Shown: positions 57,684-64,000 of the stretch, in pieces
Layout: each line of letters begins with the position of its first letter
Numbering within the stretch: the stretch's first letter is position 1
DNA from: Lachnospiraceae bacterium
GTDB lineage: Bacteria > Bacillota > Clostridia > Lachnospirales > Lachnospiraceae
NCBI GenBank assembly: GCA_009911195.1
Contig: QXWV01000115.1
Coordinates: 1 to 64,000, forward strand
Reading direction: 5' to 3'
DNA: 64,000 nt
Made by a program: the position numbers and the translations under genes
Notes under the pieces: model-generated
Databases searched by the model: none
Seen by the model: the letters and a program-made list of their open reading frames with translations, nothing else
What the model was told of the DNA's origin: nothing

Positions 57684-57758
57684 GGAGATGTTGTCCTTTC
57701 CATCAAGGATAAATAGCAAAGCCGGACGCAATTTACTACGGTAAGTATTGCTATAACG

Positions 57759-58988
57759 GTGAATAATCTTATGACGTATGAGGAGATAGTCTGTGACGCT
57801 AACAACTTGTATAAGGCTTACAAGGCCTCGATTAAGGGCAGCAAATGGAAGGAGACCACCCAGAAGTTCATGATAAACTTCCTGCGGTACCTCATTTCCA
57901 TACAGGATGACCTTCTCAACCATACACTTCAAAATGGACCGACTGAGGAGTTCTCGCTGTCTGAAAGAGGCCGGGTTAGGCCTATTACGAGCATTCGTAT
58001 CCGTGACCGGATTGTACGGCACGTCTTATGTGATGAGGTTCTTCTTCCAGAAGTCCGTAAGCATATCATTTATGACAACGGCGCTTCTATCAAGGGAAGA
58101 GGTATTTCGCATCAAAGAGATCGGTTCGAGGTTCATCTTCGCCGTTACTATAAGCTGTATGGTAACGAGGGATGGATAGTATTCGGGGATTTTTCCAAGT
58201 TTTATGACAATATCATACATGAGATAGCAAAGAGGGAATTGCTGAAGCTGTTTGACGATGATAAATTCATTGACTGGCTACTTACTCTTATATTTGAAGG
58301 CTTCAAGATTGACGTTTCTTATATGTCAGACGAGGAATATGAGTCCTGCATGGAGGACACGTTTAACAAGCTTGATTACCGGAATGTTCCGAAGAATCTG
58401 TTGACAGGCGAAAAGTGGATGTATAAGTCTGTCAATATTGGCGACCAGCTGTCTCAGATTATTGGCATCTATTATCCATACCGAATTGACAATTATGTGA
58501 AATATGTGAGAAGTCAGAAATTTTACGGTCGGTATATGGATGATTGGTACATCATGAGTCCCAGCAAGGAAGAGTTACAGGATTTGCTGGAAAATATCTG
58601 TAGGATTGCAAAAGAGCTTGGTATTCATATCAACATGAAGAAGACCCGGATTGTGAAGATTTCGAGTACTTATAAATATTTGCAGATTCGCTACAGTCTC
58701 ACAAAGGATGGCAAAATCATTAAGCGGATCAATCCGACTCGTGTCACAACTATGAGGAGGAAACTGAAAAAGCTGGCTGTAAAAGTTCAGGAAGGGGAAA
58801 TTCCATATGAAAATGTGGAGAACATGTTCCGTGGCTGGATGGGCAGCTTTTATAAATTATTGTCGAGACAGCAACGGCAAAATCTAATCAGCTTGTACGA
58901 GGAGCTGTTCGATAAGACTATTACAATTATCAATAAAAAGATGATTATAACGGATAAGTCACAAGAAAAACTGAAGGAGGTTATGTAG
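57759..58988 (+). CDS. DGR reverse transcriptase (409 aa)
   Basis: The frame starts at GTG 57759, with an alternative ATG at 57771; neither has a strong site. Motifs: RVRPITSIRIRDRIVRHV (RT1/2), GDFSKFYDNI (motif A Asp), IGDQLSQIIGIYYPYRID (with the QLSQ seen in DGR enzymes), and YGRYMDDWYIM (YMDD, about 255). The enzyme copies TR with adenine-specific errors. A TCAAAATG lies in it (57927). Confidence 0.9.
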   Translation: MNNLMTYEEIVCDANNLYKAYKASIKGSKWKETTQKFMINFLRYLISIQDDLLNHTLQNGPTEEFSLSERGRVRPITSIRIRDRIVRHVLCDEVLLPEVRKHIIYDNGASIKGRGISHQRDRFEVHLRRYYKLYGNEGWIVFGDFSKFYDNIIHEIAKRELLKLFDDDKFIDWLLTLIFEGFKIDVSYMSDEEYESCMEDTFNKLDYRNVPKNLLTGEKWMYKSVNIGDQLSQIIGIYYPYRIDNYVKYVRSQKFYGRYMDDWYIMSPSKEELQDLLENICRIAKELGIHINMKKTRIVKISSTYKYLQIRYSLTKDGKIIKRINPTRVTTMRRKLKKLAVKVQEGEIPYENVENMFRGWMGSFYKLLSRQQRQNLISLYEELFDKTITIINKKMIITDKSQEKLKEVM

Positions 58989-59324
58989 ATGGATGGCTGG
59001 ATGCAAATACTGCTGACAGTTTTTAGCTCAGTTTTAGCGTCTTCTGGGCTGTGGGCTTATATCGCCAAAAGAGCAGAGAAAAAAGACGTAAAGACAGAGA
59101 TGCTTATAGGCCTGGGACATGATCGGATTATGTATCTTGGAATGTCATATATCGACCGGGGGTGGATCACTTCCGATGAATATGAGAATCTTTACGAGTA
59201 TCTCTACAAGCCGTATGAAAAGATGGGCGGTAACGGCTCCGCCAAGCGTATCATGAACGAGGTAAACAAACTACCTATACACAAATCACAATACAAGGAG
59301 GAAACAAATCATGAAGATGACTAA
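58989..59324 (+). CDS. Membrane-anchored phage protein near holin (111 aa)
   Basis: The start follows GAAGGAGG and abuts the RT stop. One N-terminal membrane segment (about 5-24) precedes a soluble helical part with MLIGLGHDRIMYLGMSYIDRGWIT, recurrent before holins in Clostridia phages, where it may be a holin partner. Confidence 0.65.
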   Translation: MDGWMQILLTVFSSVLASSGLWAYIAKRAEKKDVKTEMLIGLGHDRIMYLGMSYIDRGWITSDEYENLYEYLYKPYEKMGGNGSAKRIMNEVNKLPIHKSQYKEETNHEDD

Positions 59325-59511
59325 CAAAACCTATGACACTTTGAAATGGATCGCACAGTATCTTCTTCCGGCTGCCGGCACATTATATTTTGCCCTGGCG
59401 GGAATTTGGGGACTGCCCTGCGGAGAGCAGGTGGTCGGAACTATCACGGCCATTGATACTTTCTTGGGGGTTCTTCTGGGGATCAGTACCGCACAGTACA
59501 ATAAGCGGTAA
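59311..59511 (+). CDS. Phage holin (66 aa)
   Basis: The start follows AAGGAGG and overlaps the previous gene. Two hydrophobic spans (about 12-30 and 42-58) with LKWIAQYLLPAAGTLYFALAGIWGLP match the phi-LC3/LL-H type of holin. It would release the endolysin at 44051. Confidence 0.85.
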   Translation: MKMTNKTYDTLKWIAQYLLPAAGTLYFALAGIWGLPCGEQVVGTITAIDTFLGVLLGISTAQYNKR

Positions 59512-59686
59512 TTATCAATAAGTGTAAAATTGTAGGAGAAATGGAAAAAGGCGGAGTGATGTACAGTATTAGTACATTATATCCGCTCCATTTCTGTTCT
59601 GATAATGTAGCGGCGTTTACATCTTATTTTATTTTTTTCATTTTTACTGGATATTTCCGTATTCAGGTTACAATCATAGAAAGTAT

Positions 59687-59692
59687 TATAAT
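59687..59692 (+). promoter_or_regulatory. Possible promoter of the integration module
   Basis: A consensus TATAAT precedes the excisionase ribosome site by 10 bases. No good -35 is visible. The preceding 59512-59686 has no gene and contains an imperfect hairpin (GCGGA with TCCGC at about 59552-59586). Confidence 0.4.
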
Positions 59693-59717
59693 ATCCGAAA
59701 TGGAGGTGATTTGTGAA

Positions 59718-59900
59718 ATGCAAGAAAAATTTTTACTCTCAATAATAGAAGCGTCTCACCTATTCGGAATAGGACAACACAGGTTACGAGAAATTATCCA
59801 CGAAGACTATAATTGCAAATATCATCTTACTGTTGGACGCGTAATAAAGATAAAAAGAAAAGCATTTGAAGAATATATAAATAGTGTGAATCAGATATAA
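59718..59900 (+). CDS. xis: Excisionase, Tn916 Xis-like (60 aa)
   Basis: The ATG at 59718 follows GGAGGTG. FLLSIIEASHLFGIGQHRLREIIHED, then VGRVIKIKRKAFEEYI, is a winged-helix HTH unit of the Tn916 Xis/MerR-like kind. Its position before the integrase supports it. The upstream in-frame ATG (59541) has no site. Confidence 0.85.
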   Translation: MQEKFLLSIIEASHLFGIGQHRLREIIHEDYNCKYHLTVGRVIKIKRKAFEEYINSVNQI

Positions 59901-59974
59901 TATCGACAAAGCACCTTTAATGTGGTATGATAACATATGCATTCGAGGCGCTTTCTAAGTGGAGGGCTGAGAAT

Positions 59975-61210
59975 ATGGCAAATAAAAAAGCAAGTAATAA
60001 AAATAAACCTGCAAGAAAAACATTGCGAGAAAACGAGTTTTTTAACCCTAAAACAAAGAGATACGAGTATAGATATAAAGATGTCTTTGGAAAGAATCGC
60101 GTTGTGAGTTCTTACAGGTTGGAACCTACAGACCAACTTCCGAAAGGAAAGAAATCTGGGAAGAGTTTGCGTGAGAAGGAGGCAGAGATAAACGCACTGC
60201 TAGATAATAACATTGATATCGATGGGGCAAAATTTACATTACTTGATGTGGTTGATAAATATCTTAACTATCTCTATAATAGGAAAGAACTAAGTCATAA
60301 CACCAAAACTGGTTACAATGTGACGGTGAATGCTTTAAAGCAATATAAACTTGGTTACATGGAGATAGGAAAGATAAAGCCAGAACATTGTGAAGAATGG
60401 CTTTCTGATATGAAGAAAAAATATCGCGGTTCGTCGATACAAAGTCAAATCAGTTTGATTAAACGTTCGTTTGAATATGCTATTGATTATGACTATATTG
60501 CAAAGAACCCATTTAGGCGAATTACTACGGATAGAAGCGACAGTAAAATCATGGAAGCCATTCCAGTCGATGAAATGAATAATTTTTTAGATTTTTGTTC
60601 CAGAGACGCGCACAGTTTGCATTGTTATGACATGGTATATATTTTATTTTGGACTGGGTTACGGGTATCAGAATTATGTGGTCTGACGATAGACAATCTG
60701 GATTTGGATAATCACATAATAAAAGTAGAAAAACAGTTACAATGCATCAATCACAATCATACTGTTTTAAAACCCAAAACCTCGAACGGGGTAAGATATA
60801 TTCCTATGACAGACGGCGTTTATCAGCGTTTTATATCTGTTCTTGCGAATAGGTATCTTAAAGGTGATATTGAACCGGTATGTTACGACGAGCGTGGCAA
60901 TGTGTATGAAGGTTTTGTGTTTCTTGCAACACGTAGTAGAAAGACGATTGTTCGCAGTCATGTTGAGGAATATTTGCAGAATTGTATCAAAAGGTACAAT
61001 CTGGCTAACCCGTCATGTCCGATCCGTAAGTTTGAACCGCATATATGCAGGCATACATTTGCGACTAATATGCAAGGGCTACCGCCCAAAACTTTACAAT
61101 CTATTTTGGGGCATGGCAATATCAGTACAACAATGAATCATTATGTGGATGCAAGACCAACCGCGCAACAATTAGCGGAAATCAATGTTATAGCGAACGC
61201 ACTAACCTAA
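59975..61210 (+). CDS. int: Tyrosine recombinase integrase, Tn916 type (411 aa)
   Basis: ATG 59975 follows TGGAGG; ATG 59927 is upstream without a site. It has an N-terminal arm-binding part and a SAM-like core domain (about 85-170), then the catalytic domain: TGLRVSELCGL (Arg), HICRHTFATNM (H-x-x-R), GHGN (His) and MNHYVDA (Tyr). It inserts and excises the prophage with Xis at attL/attR. The stop lies 18 bases before attR. Confidence 0.95.
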   Translation: MANKKASNKNKPARKTLRENEFFNPKTKRYEYRYKDVFGKNRVVSSYRLEPTDQLPKGKKSGKSLREKEAEINALLDNNIDIDGAKFTLLDVVDKYLNYLYNRKELSHNTKTGYNVTVNALKQYKLGYMEIGKIKPEHCEEWLSDMKKKYRGSSIQSQISLIKRSFEYAIDYDYIAKNPFRRITTDRSDSKIMEAIPVDEMNNFLDFCSRDAHSLHCYDMVYILFWTGLRVSELCGLTIDNLDLDNHIIKVEKQLQCINHNHTVLKPKTSNGVRYIPMTDGVYQRFISVLANRYLKGDIEPVCYDERGNVYEGFVFLATRSRKTIVRSHVEEYLQNCIKRYNLANPSCPIRKFEPHICRHTFATNMQGLPPKTLQSILGHGNISTTMNHYVDARPTAQQLAEINVIANALT

Positions 61211-61228
61211 TTCGTAAGAATTTTTACA

Positions 61229-61248
61229 TACGAATTATTTACGAATTA
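61229..61248 (+). other. attR: attR, right prophage attachment core
   Basis: This is an exact copy of the 20-base core at 1692-1711. A nearby inverted copy, TAATTCGTAA (61208-61217), may be an integrase arm site. It ends the prophage 115 bases before hisH. Confidence 0.85.
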
Positions 61249-61363
61249 TTCTGCGAAATGAGATGTAATGAAACATAATAAAATGTAACAAAATGGATAC
61301 GATTTAGGGGAAAAAACAGGTGAAAGTATAGAAAAATACCTATTTATAGAGGATATAAAGAAT

Positions 61364-61984
61364 ATGACAGCAATCATAGATTACGATGCAGGAAATATGA
61401 AAAGTGTGGAGAAGGCGCTGCTTTTCCTAGGTGAAAATGTCTGTGTGACCCGGGAGAGGGAAAGGATTCTTAGCGCTGATAAAGTTATTTTGCCGGGGGT
61501 AGGGTCCTTTGGCAGGGCTATGGAAAAAATACGCGGTTATGGCTTGGAAGAGGTTATAAAAGAAATAATCGGGAAGGGAACGCCATTTTTGGGCATTTGT
61601 TTAGGGCTTCAGCTTTTATTTGAACGCAGTGAGGAAAGCGATGGGGTGAAAGGACTGGGGATTTTAAAGGGTGAGATATTGAAGATACCGGAAAAGAATG
61701 GCGGAAAGGTTCCGCAGATAGGATGGAACTCTTTAAGATATCCCAATCAGGGGAGGCTGTTTGCCGGAATCCCCGAGGATGCTTATGTATATTTTGTGCA
61801 TTCTTATTACTTGAAGGCGGAGGAAGAAGGGATTGTTACCGCCACTACGGAGTATAATACGCTGATTCATGCGTCTGTGGAGAAAGATAATGTATTTGCC
61901 TGCCAGTTCCATCCGGAAAAAAGTTCCAAGGTAGGGCTGGATATCCTCCGAAATTTTATTCAAATACAAAGGGAGGGAGTATAA
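61364..61984 (+). CDS. hisH: Imidazole glycerol phosphate synthase, glutaminase subunit HisH
   Basis: The 206-residue protein has PGVGSFG, the nucleophile loop GICLGLQLLF (Cys about 79), and QFHPEKSS (His, Glu). It provides ammonia to HisF for histidine synthesis. The next gene starts at its stop. It is intact and host chromosomal; its normal upstream region is now prophage. A fragment of a hisH start lies at 1598. Confidence 0.95.
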   Translation: MTAIIDYDAGNMKSVEKALLFLGENVCVTRERERILSADKVILPGVGSFGRAMEKIRGYGLEEVIKEIIGKGTPFLGICLGLQLLFERSEESDGVKGLGILKGEILKIPEKNGGKVPQIGWNSLRYPNQGRLFAGIPEDAYVYFVHSYYLKAEEEGIVTATTEYNTLIHASVEKDNVFACQFHPEKSSKVGLDILRNFIQIQREGV

Positions 61985-62746
61985 ATGCATACAAAGCGTA
62001 TTATCCCTTGTTTGGATGTACATAACGGAAGGGTTGTAAAAGGTGTTAATTTTGTAAACTTAAAGGATGCGGGAAACCCTGTGGAGATAGCGGAAGCCTA
62101 TGACAAGGCAGGGGCTGACGAATTAGTATTTTTGGATATTACGGCATCTTCCGATGCCCGTGCAACGGTTGTAGATATGGTAAGGCGGGTAGCGGAACGG
62201 GTTTTTATACCATTTACTGTTGGGGGTGGAATTCGTACAGTGGACGATTTTAAGGCTATTCTCAGGGAAGGGGCGGATAAAGTCTCCATCAATTCATCGG
62301 CGATAAACCGCCCTGCCTTAGTTAGCGAAGCTGCGGAGCAATTCGGAAGCCAGTGTGTGGTGGTAGCTATTGATGCAAAAAGAAGGCCTGATGGCTTCGG
62401 ATGGAATATTTATAAAAATGGCGGTCGGATAGATGTAGGACTGGACGCTGTGGAATGGGCCATGAAGGTAGACCGGCTGGGGGCAGGTGAAATCCTGCTC
62501 ACAAGCATGGATTGTGACGGCACAAAGACAGGATACGATATTGAATTGACGAGAACAATAGCAGAAAACGTATCCATTCCTGTGATTGCTTCTGGAGGCG
62601 CAGGGGATTTGGGCCATTTTTATCAGGCACTTACGGAAGGGAAAGCGGATGCAGCATTGGCGGCATCGCTGTTCCACTATAAGGAATTGGAAATCAATGA
62701 AGTGAAAGATTTCCTAAAGGAGCAGGGGGTTTCCGTAAGATATTGA
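61985..62746 (+). CDS. hisF: Imidazole glycerol phosphate synthase, cyclase subunit HisF
   Basis: A 253-residue TIM barrel with [17 protein letters not shown] (Asp 11) and VVAIDAKR (catalytic Asp about 130), and phosphate loops VGGGIR and ASGGAG. It closes the imidazole ring in histidine and AICAR synthesis, in complex with HisH. Confidence 0.97.
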   Translation: MHTKRIIPCLDVHNGRVVKGVNFVNLKDAGNPVEIAEAYDKAGADELVFLDITASSDARATVVDMVRRVAERVFIPFTVGGGIRTVDDFKAILREGADKVSINSSAINRPALVSEAAEQFGSQCVVVAIDAKRRPDGFGWNIYKNGGRIDVGLDAVEWAMKVDRLGAGEILLTSMDCDGTKTGYDIELTRTIAENVSIPVIASGGAGDLGHFYQALTEGKADAALAASLFHYKELEINEVKDFLKEQGVSVRY

Positions 62747-62810
62747 AATGGCTAAGCCGGTAAGGCAATAAAGAAGCTATCGGGGAATGGGGCAAAAGGA
62801 GTACAAAAGA

Positions 62811-63488
62811 ATGGCAATGATTCAGAATGACTGGCTGGATGCGTTGAAACCTGAGTTTTCCAAGCCATATTACAAACAGCTTTTTCAGTTTGTTCAGGGG
62901 GAATACAGCAAGGCTGTGATTTATCCTCCGGCAGAAGATATTTTTAATGCATTTCATTTCACCCCTTTGAGCAAAGTAAAGGTGCTGCTGCTGGGGCAGG
63001 ACCCTTACCATAATGCGCATCAGGCTCATGGGATGAGTTTTTCCGTTTTACCCGACCAGAAGGAAATACCTCCGTCTTTGCAGAATATTTATCAGGAGCT
63101 GCATGACGATTTGGGATGCAGTATACCGAATAACGGCTATTTAAAGAAATGGGCTGACCAGGGGGTACTGCTTCTTAATACAGTTCTGACTGTGAGGGCG
63201 CATAAGGCCAATTCACATCAGGGAAAAGGATGGGAGCAGTTTACGGATGCTGTGATAGAAGCTGTTAATGCCCAGGAGAGGCCGATTGTTTATTTGTTAT
63301 GGGGAAGGCCGGCCCAGAATAAAGCTTCTATGCTGAGCAATCCTAGACATTTAATTTTGAAAGCCCCCCATCCCAGCCCACTGTCTGCTTTCCGCGGTTT
63401 TTTTGGATGCAGGCATTTCAGCCAGGCGAACGATTTTCTGGTAAAGAATGGCGTAGAGCCAGTGGATTGGCAGATTGAAGATATATAA
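62811..63488 (+). CDS. ung: Uracil-DNA glycosylase
   Basis: ATG 62811 follows AAAAGGAG; this gives 225 residues, the usual Ung length. GQDPYHN (catalytic Asp), and HPSPLSAFRGFFGC (His, Leu finger) are the family motifs. It removes uracil from DNA. It is host and not part of the phage. Confidence 0.95.
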   Translation: MAMIQNDWLDALKPEFSKPYYKQLFQFVQGEYSKAVIYPPAEDIFNAFHFTPLSKVKVLLLGQDPYHNAHQAHGMSFSVLPDQKEIPPSLQNIYQELHDDLGCSIPNNGYLKKWADQGVLLLNTVLTVRAHKANSHQGKGWEQFTDAVIEAVNAQERPIVYLLWGRPAQNKASMLSNPRHLILKAPHPSPLSAFRGFFGCRHFSQANDFLVKNGVEPVDWQIEDI

Positions 63489-63536
63489 GAATTTTTAGAA
63501 CGTTAGGAATATTTTACCTTATAGAGATAGGATTAG

Positions 63537-63582
63537 GATGTCAAAGGTTTTGTACATAAAAGGCTTTTGACATCTTAATTTT
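63537..63582 (+). terminator. Terminator after ung
   Basis: GATGTCAAAAG-like and CTTTTGACATC arms pair around a 15-base loop, followed by TTAATTTTTG. It ends the host his-ung run. Confidence 0.75.
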
Positions 63583-63674
63583 TGAGAAAATATCCTAATA
63601 AAATTAAAATGTACATGCTGCTTAAAATATACGAAAAATTTTGTGGAGCTGCCAAGCATACGTAAAAATTTTCC

Positions 63675-63703
63675 TTGACAAAATTGCAGGAAGGCAATAT
63701 AGT
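63675..63703 (+). promoter_or_regulatory. Sigma-A promoter of the TrmB-family gene
   Basis: TTGACA (63675-63680), a 17-base spacer and TATAGT (63698-63703) form a near-consensus host promoter ahead of the gene at 63751. Confidence 0.8.
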
Positions 63704-63750
63704 AGTTCTGTAAAGAAACACTATCCTGGATAGAAAAGGAATGGTGGGAG

Positions 63751-64000
63751 ATGGATGAGACTTTGTTGATGGAAAAATTAATGGGGTTTGGCTTGACGAG
63801 ACAGGAGGCGGCGATTTATCTTTGCTTGTACGGGAAGGACGGGCTTACAGGTTATGAAGTATCGAAGCAGACCGGGATTTCACGTTCTAATGTGTATGGG
63901 GGGTTGTCAGGGCTTGCCGGAATAGGCGCTGCATATTTGCTGGAAGGGAGTACCAACCGGTATCTTGCCGTTTCTATTGAGGAGTTTTGCAATAATAAAA
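63751..64000 (+). CDS. Partial TrmB-family transcriptional regulator
   Basis: The gene starts at 63751 after GGTGGGAG and runs off the window. MEKLMGFGLTRQEAAIYLCL then GYEVSKQTGISRSNVYGGLSGL is the winged-helix DNA-binding domain of TrmB-like regulators, which in Clostridia respond to metabolites or stress. The effector domain is outside the window. Confidence 0.85.
   Translation, partial: MDETLLMEKLMGFGLTRQEAAIYLCLYGKDGLTGYEVSKQTGISRSNVYGGLSGLAGIGAAYLLEGSTNRYLAVSIEEFCNNK

Overview
The window is a nearly complete siphovirus prophage of about 59.5 kb inside a Clostridia chromosome, probably Lachnospiraceae-like. The host part is a partial membrane protein gene on the left, and hisH-hisF, ung and a TrmB-type regulator on the right. 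The prophage lies between two copies of a 20-base core (1692-1711 and 61229-61248). An excisionase and a Tn916-type tyrosine integrase sit just inside the right end. Every prophage gene I accept is on the + strand. I could not recognise a CI-like repressor.

Layout: (1) 1.8-14.6 kb is an early region of many tiny, often membrane-anchored proteins, three DUF6353 paralogues, a methyltransferase-like protein, two aberrant tRNA-like genes and a SleB-type wall hydrolase. Many of the small ORFs are cassettes: a 35-base start-associated element, an ORF, and a terminator hairpin whose loop holds the stop codon. (2) 14.6-30.1 kb is replication and middle functions: a 1337-residue helicase/primase-like/family B polymerase fusion, a candidate ssDNA-binding protein, RNase HI, an SF2 helicase, a LemA protein, a distant ThyX-like protein, a HAD phosphatase, two nucleases, an iteron block that could be an origin, and a rod-shaped non-coding RNA. 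(3) 30.1-33.1 kb encodes a large HTH protein with the ADFDGD signature of two-barrel RNA polymerases, followed by a candidate cos region. (4) 33.4-56.5 kb is packaging, head and tail in standard order, with a fused protease/capsid gene and an endolysin inside the tail module. (5) 56.5-59.5 kb holds a diversity-generating retroelement (Avd, template repeat, reverse transcriptase) and the holin. (6) The integration module and host genes follow.

Three observations stand out. First, the retroelement has two targets: the tail protein next to it and a small early protein about 48.5 kb away, and both differ from the template only at template adenines apart from one extra codon. Second, the genome carries three region-specific, strand-specific sequence signals: the start-associated element (16 copies, mostly 2-10 kb), TTATATTT (about 27 copies in 7-29 kb) and TCAAAATG (about 17 copies in 29-58 kb). 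Third, the RNA-polymerase-like protein lies where the second signal gives way to the third, so a phage-specific transcription programme is a reasonable hypothesis. Counts were made by eye.
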